Below are positions 1-6,335 of a stretch of DNA of 9,665 nt, piece by piece; within the stretch, counting starts at the first letter, position 1; every line of letters starts with the position of its first letter. The DNA is from JANRLJ01 sp034437895 (GTDB lineage: Bacteria; Chloroflexota; Anaerolineae; Aggregatilineales; Phototrophicaceae), in NCBI GenBank assembly GCA_034437895.1, contig DAOTTO010000645.1:1-9665 (forward strand), in the 5' to 3' direction. Below the pieces are notes generated by a model, which ran no database searches, was not told the origin of the DNA, and worked only from the letters and a program-made list of their open reading frames with translations. A program made the translations under genes and the position numbers.

Positions 1-2309
1 TCGCTGACGATGACATTCACGGTAATTTCATCGCCTGATGCGAAGGTCAGCGTAAGTGGAAAAGTATCGCCCACAATAAAATCACGTTCCAGATGTTCCA
101 GCATGAGATGATAGCCGCCCGGCGCTAAACTGACGCTGCTTCCGGCAGGCAGTTCCAGATCATCTATCGGACGCATCCGTGCCACCCCATCGCGCACCTG
201 CGTCAGATGAAAAGTCACATCAGAAGCAGCCTCGCTTGTGGCGCTAATCAGACGATCATCACGGTCTGTCTGATTTTCGAGCGTCATATAAACTGAGGCT
301 TCACTGGTAATTGTGCCGGGATATGTCCACACGTCGCGTACAGTGATTACGGCGGCGCTGCGTTCCAGTGCATTCACTGAACCCGCCGCCGTGATGAGAA
401 ACAGCGCACCGACGACGACTAATCCGCCTGCCAGCCAATCACCCCCGCCTGACCAACGCAATCCATTGAGCGTAATTAAAAATCCACCCATGCTGACCAA
501 TCCCATCCCCGCCAAAAGTGCCGCAATCACACGGTTAAAAGCCGGAATCGCAGCATCAATCACGGGGGCAGGCGGCGGCAGCGGTAGATTCACCTGCGGC
601 TCGAAATCAATCACACTGTCAAATTCACCCGGACGCGCCACCGTCATCCGTACCCGCCAGTTACCGGGGACGCTTAAGTTCGCGCCGCTGATGGTGTAAG
701 TCCCGTCGGGCTGTAATTCGGGACGCAGTTCGCTTTCCCCGATATTTTGGTCAAGACTGTTAAACCGCAGCCGAATGCGGCTGGCATCCGTGATCGGGTT
801 GCCATCAAGATCATAAAGGCTGACATTAAAAGTATTTTCGCCCACAGTGCCGGGGATAATTTCGAGATGCGTCATCAGCGTATCGTCTTCCTGCATCTGG
901 AAGCTAGAAATTTCCGGTATGGGTGGCGCTTCGGCATCACGCACGGCAATAACGCCTCGTGCGGGTGCGCCGGAAGTCATCACGCCGACAGTCAGCAGCA
1001 CCCCGATTACGAGGGCAATCTCCATGCCGATCAAGCCGCGCAGCCGCCCAATCCAAATCATCTGTCCATTTTTCAGCCCGCGATGGGTAAATACCAGATT
1101 CACACCCGATATCGCCAGCAGGGGCAGAATCAAAATCAGCTTGACGAATAGCGCCCGTCCGTAAACCGTCGTCAAAAGGGCTTCGACTGATCCCACTTGC
1201 AGCCATGCCGCATAAACGCCCGTCACAATCAACGCCGCGACTGCCGCCCGCGCATAATTAGAAAATCCCGCGACTAAGCGCCCGACTGCGCCCGACGCAT
1301 CCTCACTTTGCTGTCGCACGGGAGGAATAACTAACGCGAAAACAATCAAGCCACCCAACCAGAGTGCTGTTGCGACTAAATGCAGCCAATCCCCCGCGAC
1401 TGCCGCCAACTCATCTTGTGCGGCGCTGGCATGGCTGAATAAGCTGGTCGTCAGCAGCATCCCGCTGCCACAAACCAATGCCAACACTCGTAGGGGCGCA
1501 ATATATTGCGCCCGTATTTTTCCGCCCGCGATAAACAGCGCCCCACCCATCAGCCACCACAACCCCATCCGAATCAGCCACAACGTCCCGTAGCGCGTCC
1601 CACCGACGTAATCCATCAACATATCAAGTTTAATCGCGCCCAAAAGCGTCGTTTCCGCCGCAATCGAGACTTGCAGCAACAGCGCTAAGATTCCCGCGAG
1701 TCCGGCTAACGCCCAACCCGTCCAAATCAGACGATGGAGACGGATTTCCGCCGCCGAAATATGACTAAGATTCAGCGGCTTCCAGACAAACTGCCAGAAT
1801 CCGATGCTGCCCACCGCCAGCGCCATACTGAACAAGTTCGCCCAGCGCACCAAAATGCCATCGGAAGCCACTGCTTCATCGACTTTCGGGATGAGGGCGG
1901 CAGCATCAAATGTGGCATTACCTACCGCAATCGGAAAACTACCCGCCGTCATGTGACCATCCGCCGCAGAAACCACCCGCCATACAACCGTATAGAGGCC
2001 ATCTGGCAAAAGGCCGGACGTAAGGAACATCTGCATCGGATCAGCCGAATCAATTTGGCTCGGCGGTGTTTCCACGATTGCGCCGGAGATACCGCGCAGC
2101 GTGATTCGGCTGAAATCGGGTTCGAGTGGTTCGGTAAACCACAGACGAATCTCGGCTGGCGACTCGGCTAAGGCCGTGTTCGCTTGTGGCTCGGAGCGGG
2201 ATAAATTGGCATGGGCAAACACCGGATGCACACAAGCAAAAAGAATAAGGCATAAAATAATAAATTTAGATAAGCGTAGAAAAGGTGTTGGGTGGAATTT
2301 TGGGGACAT
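1..2309 (-). CDS. copCD: CopC-CopD-YtkA-like-PCuAC fusion, copper resistance/uptake protein (3' end outside window)
   Basis: I translated this frame by hand from the ATG at 2309 to the window edge: 769 codons, no stop. Residues 1-32 are a signal peptide ending VFA, so the mature chain starts at His33. Residues 33-135 are a CopC domain; His33, Asp117 and His119 (in AADGHMTAGS) fit the CopC Cu(II) site of N-terminal His plus Asp-X-His. Residues about 146-460 hold eight hydrophobic helices typical of CopD. Residues about 470-573 resemble a YtkA-like beta domain. Two further helices lie at about 590-615 and 624-645. Residues about 655-769 are a PCuAC (DUF461) domain with His701, Met712, His734 and Met736, exactly HX10MX21HXM. 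CopC binds periplasmic copper, CopD is thought to move it across the membrane, and PCuAC proteins deliver Cu to cuproenzymes. CopC-CopD fusions such as Bacillus YcnJ are known. No strong Shine-Dalgarno is visible. The PCuAC domain looks nearly complete, so the stop is probably just outside the window. Confidence 0.93.
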   Translation of the reverse strand, partial: MSPKFHPTPFLRLSKFIILCLILFACVHPVFAHANLSRSEPQANTALAESPAEIRLWFTEPLEPDFSRITLRGISGAIVETPPSQIDSADPMQMFLTSGLLPDGLYTVVWRVVSAADGHMTAGSFPIAVGNATFDAAALIPKVDEAVASDGILVRWANLFSMALAVGSIGFWQFVWKPLNLSHISAAEIRLHRLIWTGWALAGLAGILALLLQVSIAAETTLLGAIKLDMLMDYVGGTRYGTLWLIRMGLWWLMGGALFIAGGKIRAQYIAPLRVLALVCGSGMLLTTSLFSHASAAQDELAAVAGDWLHLVATALWLGGLIVFALVIPPVRQQSEDASGAVGRLVAGFSNYARAAVAALIVTGVYAAWLQVGSVEALLTTVYGRALFVKLILILPLLAISGVNLVFTHRGLKNGQMIWIGRLRGLIGMEIALVIGVLLTVGVMTSGAPARGVIAVRDAEAPPIPEISSFQMQEDDTLMTHLEIIPGTVGENTFNVSLYDLDGNPITDASRIRLRFNSLDQNIGESELRPELQPDGTYTISGANLSVPGNWRVRMTVARPGEFDSVIDFEPQVNLPLPPPAPVIDAAIPAFNRVIAALLAGMGLVSMGGFLITLNGLRWSGGGDWLAGGLVVVGALFLITAAGSVNALERSAAVITVRDVWTYPGTITSEASVYMTLENQTDRDDRLISATSEAASDVTFHLTQVRDGVARMRPIDDLELPAGSSVSLAPGGYHLMLEHLERDFIVGDTFPLTLTFASGDEITVNVIVS
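1491..1516. repeat. GC-rich palindromic repeat inside the CopD coding region
   Basis: A perfect 20-base palindrome (1494-1513, half-site GGGCGCAATA) extends with one mismatch to 26 bases, from TAGGGGCG to CGCCCGTA. It has the same outer arms as the palindromes at 3949 and 5759. It is read in frame by the copCD fusion as residues 265-273 (IRAQYIAPL), in a predicted loop between the third and fourth CopD helices, so it does not break the gene. The membership in one repeat family is inferred from the shared arms. Confidence 0.6.
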
Positions 2310-2322
2310 AAGAAGCTCTCTT

Positions 2323-2351
2323 AAAAAACGAGGGCGATAATCTGCCCCCGT
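2323..2351 (-). terminator. Terminator-like hairpin just upstream of copCD start
   Basis: On the minus strand an eight-pair stem (ACGGGGGC with GCCCTCGT, one G-U pair) closes an eight-base loop and runs straight into six T residues (2328-2323). This is the form of a Rho-independent terminator. It follows the upstream gene (stop at 2404-2402) by about 50 bases and ends 13 bases before the copCD ATG at 2309. It could end the upstream transcript or act as an attenuator in the copCD leader. Confidence 0.6.
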
Positions 2352-2401
2352 CGATTGTTGTGTTTGCTTAAAGGATTCTTCGCGCTGATTCTTGTTCGCT
2401 T

Positions 2402-2986
2402 TTACTGCCCGGCTTGGATTTCTGCGACGAGTGCTTCTAAGGCAGCGATCCGCGCTTCCAACGCTTCAATCCGCGCTGCTGCGTCTCCGCCAACGGCATC
2501 CAGCGATGGGAAGGTAATGTCGGAGGCGGGTTCAACCGTGCTAAATTCGCCGTCAGCGGAGCTAAAGGTCTCGTCAACCGGAATATCGCCGATATTACCC
2601 GTGAGGTGAAAGGTGTAATCGCCCGGCAGCGCAGGGATTAAATCCGCAATAAAATGACCCGGCTCTCCAAACGCCTGATACAACGGCAGCGTCATCGATT
2701 GATCGCCAAAAGTCACCTCAACTTGGAGGTTAATTTCAATCCCTTCAAATGGATTGGCTTCCTCGTCGTCATGATCGGCCTCGGCGGTTGCTTCTTCCGA
2801 GTGGGCGGCTTCAATAAATACTTCGGGGCCGTTGATTACGCCAGCAATCGCAGGCTCATTGCGCCAGCCAAACACGACAGAATACTCGCCTACTTCCCGG
2901 CCTTCATGCGCCAAAAGGGGTGCAAAAGAAATAGTCAACGCCAGTAATACTAAAGCGATAACGATGACAAGACGATTGCGATTCAT
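2402..2986 (-). CDS. Secreted beta-domain protein with predicted N-terminal His and C-terminal coiled coil, copper cluster
   Basis: The product is 194 aa. I chose the ATG at 2986 because GGAG (3000-2997) precedes it by 10 bases and a clean signal peptide follows; the upstream extension in frame does not look coding. Residues 1-26 form the signal peptide (MNRNR, hydrophobic core, PLLA), leaving His27 at the mature N-terminus (HEGREVGEY). Residues 59-82 are an acidic, His-containing stretch (His62, His72). Residues 83-160 look like a single Ig/YtkA-like beta domain with HFIADLIPALPGDYTFHL. Residues 168-194 are a short heptad coiled coil (RIEALEARIAALEALV). I do not recognise a named family. The position just upstream of the CopC-CopD fusion, plus the exposed His and acidic/His stretch, suggest an extracytoplasmic copper-binding accessory protein; this is inference. 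The coiled coil may mediate oligomerisation. Confidence 0.88.
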   Translation of the reverse strand: MNRNRLVIVIALVLLALTISFAPLLAHEGREVGEYSVVFGWRNEPAIAGVINGPEVFIEAAHSEEATAEADHDDEEANPFEGIEINLQVEVTFGDQSMTLPLYQAFGEPGHFIADLIPALPGDYTFHLTGNIGDIPVDETFSSADGEFSTVEPASDITFPSLDAVGGDAAARIEALEARIAALEALVAEIQAGQ

Positions 2987-3104
2987 AGATTCTCTGCTCC
3001 TTAAGCTGATTAGACAGAAATGCGGCTTTGATATGAGAGTCGTGACGAAAGCTAAACTTGCCTCATCTACAAAGCATAATACGGAACTTATCTCACAAGG
3101 GATG

Positions 3105-3133
3105 ATTTTGCCATATTTTTTTAAGCAAGTCAA
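3105..3133 (-). promoter_or_regulatory. Candidate promoter for the 2986-2402 gene
   Basis: Reading the minus strand, TTGACT (3133-3128) is followed after 17 bases by CAAAAT (3110-3105). The -35 matches consensus at five of six bases, the -10 at four of six. It overlaps the last codons of the upstream gene's 3' region and lies about 120 bases before the start at 2986. It would let the second and third genes of the cluster be expressed apart from the first. The call rests on box match and spacing only. Confidence 0.35.
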
Positions 3134-3137
3134 AATT

Positions 3138-3743
3138 TTAATTTTTTCTTGCCTTTGGCAAGATTCGTCCGACCCACCAACCGATTGCGCCTGCTGCGAT
3201 GCCGCCGACGACAATCACGATCAAAATGGTGGTGCTGCTGCGGCTTTCTGAACGCGGCGCAGCGTAGGTGTTACCAGCAGCATTTAAGGGTGTTGTTGTA
3301 GGTGTACCGGATGCGGCGGCGATCACCGTGACCGTCATACTGTCGGGCTGCCCTAAATCAAAATGCTCAGTATCGCCCAAAATGGCGCACAACTGATGGA
3401 TTCCAGGCTGGATAGGGAGCGCCAAACGCTCGTCATAGACCATAGTTGCTAACTGCCCATTGATCCATAAATGCCAATGATCGCCGCCGTCAGGGTTGAT
3501 CTGAAAATTATTGGTATCCACCGTCACATAGAGTGTGTCGCCATAAATGGTATCGCTGGTTGGCTCAACGATATAAATGGCGGCAGGATTCTCTAAATTT
3601 TCGGCAGCGGGATTGGTCATCAAGGCGCGGCAACCCGATTCGGCTGAAATAGGCGGTACTTCGGTGGCTTCCGCTTGGGCGAAAAGCATTGATGAAGGAA
3701 GGATGACCGAAGCGAAAACCAAAATTTTTAGCAGATGTTTCAT
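3138..3743 (-). CDS. Exported, C-terminally membrane-anchored protein with HWH motif
   Basis: The product is 201 aa. The ATG at 3743 begins a signal peptide (residues 1-22, MKHLLKIL to SMLFA). Residues about 55-140 are a beta-rich domain: IYIVEPTSDTIYGDTLYVTV, then GGDHWHLWINGQ (His89, His91), then a PGIHQLCAILGDTEHFD segment (His116, Cys119, His127). This layout, an HxH loop followed by a P-G-x-H strand, resembles small extracytoplasmic DUF4399-type or Ig-like domains in which the chain describes a ligand-free His cluster; the family match is weak. Residues 141-170 are a Ser/Thr/Pro-rich linker, 171-193 a membrane helix (TTILIVIVVGGIAAGAIGWW), and the tail RILPKARKN is basic. It is therefore anchored with the folded part outside the membrane. 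It is first in the putative copper cluster, so a metal-related role is possible, but this is inferred from context and His content. Confidence 0.88.
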   Translation of the reverse strand: MKHLLKILVFASVILPSSMLFAQAEATEVPPISAESGCRALMTNPAAENLENPAAIYIVEPTSDTIYGDTLYVTVDTNNFQINPDGGDHWHLWINGQLATMVYDERLALPIQPGIHQLCAILGDTEHFDLGQPDSMTVTVIAAASGTPTTTPLNAAGNTYAAPRSESRSSTTILIVIVVGGIAAGAIGWWVGRILPKARKN

Positions 3744-3767
3744 GAATTTAAACCTACTGTTTTAATC

Positions 3768-3796
3768 ATCGTAGCACAGCCGCGCCGTTTGCTCAA
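3768..3796 (-). promoter_or_regulatory. Candidate promoter for the copper-associated cluster
   Basis: On the minus strand TTGAGC (3796-3791) is separated by exactly 17 bases from TACGAT (3773-3768), which also has a TG one base upstream (extended -10). Each box matches consensus at four of six positions. The predicted start of transcription is about 18 bases upstream of the ATG at 3743, leaving a short leader. No sequence typical of a known copper-responsive operator was recognised here. Confidence 0.4.
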
Positions 3797-3820
3797 TATT
3801 TCACGATGATCCATCACAAC

Positions 3821-3843
3821 CGATTGGATTGATAGGCCAATCA
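3821..3843. promoter_or_regulatory. Inverted repeat in the divergent intergenic region, possible operator
   Basis: GATTGG (3822-3827) and CCAATC (3837-3842) form a dyad with a nine-base centre, extending one or two bases further imperfectly. It lies about 25 bases upstream of the candidate -35 box at 3796-3791 for the minus-strand cluster and about 50 bases upstream of the candidate -10 for the plus-strand ligase. A regulator binding here could act on either gene. The dyad is short and may be chance. Confidence 0.25.
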
Positions 3844-3888
3844 GTGAGTAAATTTTAAGCCCGCCAGACATGCGTTCCCCTAAATCCG

Positions 3889-3897
3889 TGCTATACT
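3889..3897 (+). promoter_or_regulatory. Extended -10 promoter candidate for the acyl-CoA ligase
   Basis: TGCTATACT is an extended -10 element: TG, one base, then TATACT, which matches TATAAT at five of six positions. No good -35 box stands 16-18 bases upstream, which extended -10 promoters tolerate. Transcription would start near 3904, giving a leader of about 140 bases that includes the palindrome at 3949-3976. Confidence 0.4.
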
Positions 3898-3948
3898 TTG
3901 CGGCATAAACTAAACACATAGGTCTTACCCAGTTAAGGTCATATTTCC

Positions 3949-3976
3949 GTAAGGGCGACTCGCCGAGTCGCCCTAC
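3949..3976. repeat. GC-rich palindromic repeat (GTA-AGGGCGA...TCGCCCTAC)
   Basis: Ten-base perfect arms, GGGCGACTCG (3953-3962) and CGAGTCGCCC (3964-3973), flank a single central C. The outer bases GTA and TAC extend the symmetry with a one-base slip. The same arrangement recurs at 5759-5784 with different inner bases. It sits in the leader of the acyl-CoA ligase gene and could fold in RNA. It resembles REP/MITE-type dispersed palindromes. Confidence 0.65.
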
Positions 3977-4044
3977 AAACCTATCAACTGCGTAACTTCT
4001 AACCCAGTAAGTATATTTTTAGTCCAAATTGAGGTTATTGAACA

Positions 4045-5616
4045 ATGATTTTTAAGAGTCCTTACGCTGATGCTGTTATCCCAGAAACCGACTTCACCTC
4101 TTTTGTTTTGCGCCATGCGAAAACACAGCCCGATAAAGCTGCCCTCATCGACGGCCCCAGCGGACGCACGATTACCTATGCCCAACTTGCCGGGGCCATT
4201 CGTTTGGTCGCCAGCAGCCTACACAAACGCGGTTTTAAAAAGGGCGATGTCTTCGCCATTTACAGCCCGAATGTCCCCGAATATGCTGTTGCTTTTCATG
4301 CTGTTGCCACGTTGGGCGGCATCGTCACAACCGTCAACCCGCTTTATACCGCCGATGAACTGGCAGCACAGTTAAACGACTGCAAAGCCCGTTTTATCGT
4401 CACAATCCCGATGTTCCTCGAAAAGGCGCAGCAGGCCAAAGCGAAATCCGTCCTAGAAGAAATTTTTGTGTTTGGCGAGGCAGAAGGTGCAACTCCGTTT
4501 GCATCGCTGCTGCAAAGCGATGGGGTCGTGCCAGAAGTCACGATTGATCCGCACAATGATTTAATTGTCCTCCCGTATTCCAGCGGGACAACCGGACTAC
4601 CCAAAGGCGTGATGCTAACTCATCGCAATTTGGTCGCTAATATCTGCCAATGTGAAGGGGGCGTAGATTTTTCTGGTGACATTCGTATGATCGGCATCCT
4701 GCCGTTTTATCACATCTACGGCATGATTGTTGTGATGAATTATATTATTTATCTCGGTGGAACAGTCGTCACGCTGCCGCAGTTTGAACTGAATGGCTTC
4801 CTCAAGACTCTACAAGATTACAAAATTACCTATGCTTGCCTTGTGCCACCGATTATCCTGGCGCTGGCGAAGCATCCAGTCGTTGACGATTTTGATCTTT
4901 CCAGCTTGCGTATGATCTTTTCGGGCGCGGCGCCGCTCAGTGCGGAATTACAAGATGCGGTGCGCCAGCGTTTAGGGACGATCTGTGTACAGGGTTATGG
5001 GCTCACGGAAACCAGCCCTGTCACCCATTCTACACCGTCTGACCCTGCGAAAATTAAAAGTGGCGCAGTCGGCCCCAGTATCCCTAACACCGAAGTTCGT
5101 ATTGTCAATCCTGAGACAGGTCAGGACAACAACGCGACTCAAGAGGGCGAAGTCTGGATTCGTGGGCCGCAGGTCATGAAAGGTTATCTGAATAACCCGG
5201 AAGCCACTGCCGCCACCGTTGACTCGGAAGGGTGGATTCACACTGGTGATATCGGTTATGTCGATGCCGATGGCTACTTATATGTCATTGACCGCCTGAA
5301 AGAACTGATTAAATATAAGGGGATGCAGGTCGCTCCAGCGGAGTTGGAAGGCATCCTGTTGCAGCATGAAGCGATTGCAGATGCCGCCGTTATCCCTGTG
5401 CCGGATGCGGAAGCGGGCGAACTGCCAAAGGGATTCATCGTGCTTAAGCCGGGGCGTGAACTCAGCGCCGAGCAAGTGATGGCTTTCGTCGCGGAGCGTG
5501 TCGCGCCGCATAAGAAGATTCGCCGGGTGGAATTCGTCGCACAAATTCCGAAATCCTCCTCCGGCAAGATTCTCCGCCGCTTGTTGGTGGATAAAGAGCG
5601 TGAAGCAGCGCGGTAA
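4045..5616 (+). CDS. AMP-binding acyl-CoA ligase, 4-coumarate--CoA ligase-like
   Basis: The 523-aa product is an ANL-superfamily adenylate-forming enzyme: it activates a carboxylic acid with ATP to an acyl-AMP, then forms the CoA thioester. Visible motifs are the P-loop-like SSGTTGLPKG (residues 179-188), QGYGLTETSP (316-325), GEVWIRG, the HTGD segment (399-402), DRLKELIKYKG, and the C-terminal catalytic lysine Lys508 in SSSGKILRR. The overall run of motifs and N-terminal sequence resemble the 4-coumarate/medium-chain branch more than long-chain FadD proteins, though substrate cannot be read from sequence. Length is normal for the family and the protein is soluble and complete. GAGG (4031-4034) lies 10 bases before the ATG. 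No CoA-pathway partner is adjacent, so the pathway is open: aromatic acid degradation or fatty acid use are both possible. Confidence 0.95.
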   Translation: MIFKSPYADAVIPETDFTSFVLRHAKTQPDKAALIDGPSGRTITYAQLAGAIRLVASSLHKRGFKKGDVFAIYSPNVPEYAVAFHAVATLGGIVTTVNPLYTADELAAQLNDCKARFIVTIPMFLEKAQQAKAKSVLEEIFVFGEAEGATPFASLLQSDGVVPEVTIDPHNDLIVLPYSSGTTGLPKGVMLTHRNLVANICQCEGGVDFSGDIRMIGILPFYHIYGMIVVMNYIIYLGGTVVTLPQFELNGFLKTLQDYKITYACLVPPIILALAKHPVVDDFDLSSLRMIFSGAAPLSAELQDAVRQRLGTICVQGYGLTETSPVTHSTPSDPAKIKSGAVGPSIPNTEVRIVNPETGQDNNATQEGEVWIRGPQVMKGYLNNPEATAATVDSEGWIHTGDIGYVDADGYLYVIDRLKELIKYKGMQVAPAELEGILLQHEAIADAAVIPVPDAEAGELPKGFIVLKPGRELSAEQVMAFVAERVAPHKKIRRVEFVAQIPKSSSGKILRRLLVDKEREAAR

Positions 5617-5654
5617 TCTCAGTAGATTTGTGCGAAAGAAATTGGAAAAGATTT

Positions 5655-5696
5655 AACCACAGAGCGCACGGAGGGCGGCGCGGCGCTTAGGTGGTT
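5655..5696. repeat. Short element with AACCAC/GTGGTT inverted ends
   Basis: AACCAC (5655-5660) and GTGGTT (5691-5696) bound a 42-base GC-rich stretch; the symmetry extends outward as TTTAACCAC against GTGGTTCAAA with a one-base slip. The left half, AACCACAGAG, resembles a start seen in dispersed repeats of many environmental genomes. It lies in the 238-base gap between the ligase and the DinB gene. One copy only is present here, so repeat status is uncertain. Confidence 0.25.
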
Positions 5697-5758
5697 CAAA
5701 GATTTGCAATGATTTAGCGAAGGTTACTTTGAGATTGTTGATGCTAGAAGATGGTTTT

Positions 5759-5784
5759 GTAGGGGCGAATCGGCGATTCGCCCT
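5759..5784. repeat. GC-rich palindromic repeat (GTAGGGGCGA...TCGCCCT)
   Basis: Ten-base perfect arms, GGGCGAATCG (5763-5772) and CGATTCGCCC (5774-5783), surround one central G, preceded by GTAG. The structure is the same as at 3953-3973, with compensating changes in the two arms (A/T here, C/G there), which argues for selection or origin as a hairpin rather than chance. It lies about 70 bases upstream of the DinB start. Confidence 0.65.
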
Positions 5785-5854
5785 GACGACACGCAGTTTG
5801 CAGTTCTCTACCCGATCTTATTTTTGTGAATCAATTTTTCACGAGGTTTCTCTC

Positions 5855-6334
5855 ATGCCCCTGCTCAATGTCGATAAAGCGCTGCGTTCTGTACGTAAGA
5901 CACCCGTTATCCTACAAACACTCCTGCGTGATGTGACCCAAGAACAAGCGCAAACCGCCACCGACGGATCCGACGGTTGGAGCGTGTTGTTCATCGTCTG
6001 TCATCTACGCGACTACGAAACCATTTTTGCGGAGCGCTTAAATCTCTCATTAGCCGAGGACGGCGCACATTATCCGCGTGTCAATAATGACGCTATGATT
6101 ATCGATCATCGTTACGCGGAACAGGATTTACGGACTGTGTTGACGGATTATGTGCAAAAACGCCAAACCTTTATCGCACAAGTGGAAACGCTGACGGAAG
6201 AGCAATGGGCGCGGCGCGGTGTTCATGCCATTTATGGCGAAGGTACGGTGTTGGATTTGGTCTTTAATTCTGCGGTACATGATCTTGACCATCTCGAACA
6301 GATTATTCGGGCGTTAGGGATGGCGGAGGTGTAA
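5855..6334 (+). CDS. DinB-family protein (putative metal-dependent four-helix bundle)
   Basis: The product from the ATG at 5855 is 159 aa. An in-frame ATG at 5729 would add 42 residues but these are translated from the palindromic repeat at 5759-5784 and look non-coding; ACGAGG (5841-5846) sits 8 bases before 5855, which decides the start. The helical protein has GWSVLFIVCHLRDYE with His50 and a C-terminal VHDLDHLEQI with His142 and His146. This three-His arrangement is the metal site of DinB/YfiT-like proteins, some of which are thiol-dependent transferases; the others have no known activity. It is cytoplasmic with no signal peptide. Its stop is followed one base later by the TTG start of the next gene, so the two are probably translationally coupled. 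Function here is unknown. Confidence 0.9.
   Translation: MPLLNVDKALRSVRKTPVILQTLLRDVTQEQAQTATDGSDGWSVLFIVCHLRDYETIFAERLNLSLAEDGAHYPRVNNDAMIIDHRYAEQDLRTVLTDYVQKRQTFIAQVETLTEEQWARRGVHAIYGEGTVLDLVFNSAVHDLDHLEQIIRALGMAEV
6325..6329 (+). promoter_or_regulatory. Strong ribosome binding site supporting a TTG start
   Basis: GGAGG lies inside the last codons of the DinB gene and 6 bases before TTG at 6336. This near-perfect site and spacing, with a signal peptide beginning right at the TTG, decides the start of the PASTA protein. Confidence 0.75.
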
Positions 6335-6335
6335 T

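Noticed and set aside
1734..2171. Plus-strand open frame opposite the CopC domain
   Set aside because: Its translation is rich in Arg/His with no domain sense, while the minus frame encodes a clear CopC domain; it is a shadow.
3148..3162. CTTGCC-TTT-GGCAAG hairpin as a terminator of the 3743-3138 gene
   Set aside because: On the minus strand it lies inside the coding sequence and is followed by A residues, not T; on the plus strand the T tract precedes the stem.
2987..3214. N-terminal extension of the 2986-2402 gene to an ATG at 3214
   Set aside because: The extra residues have no protein character, overlap the end of the upstream gene and precede a well-formed signal peptide with its own GGAG site.
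3927..4011. ACCCAGTTAAG and ACCCAGTAAG flanking the palindrome as target-site duplications
   Set aside because: The copies differ in length, lie at unequal distances from the element and are short enough to arise by chance.
4972..5567. Minus-strand open frames opposite the acyl-CoA ligase
   Set aside because: They are antisense to conserved adenylate-forming motifs and have no protein sense of their own.
5729..5854. N-terminal extension of the DinB gene to an ATG at 5729
   Set aside because: The added 42 residues come from a palindromic repeat, and ACGAGG sits at the right distance before the ATG at 5855.
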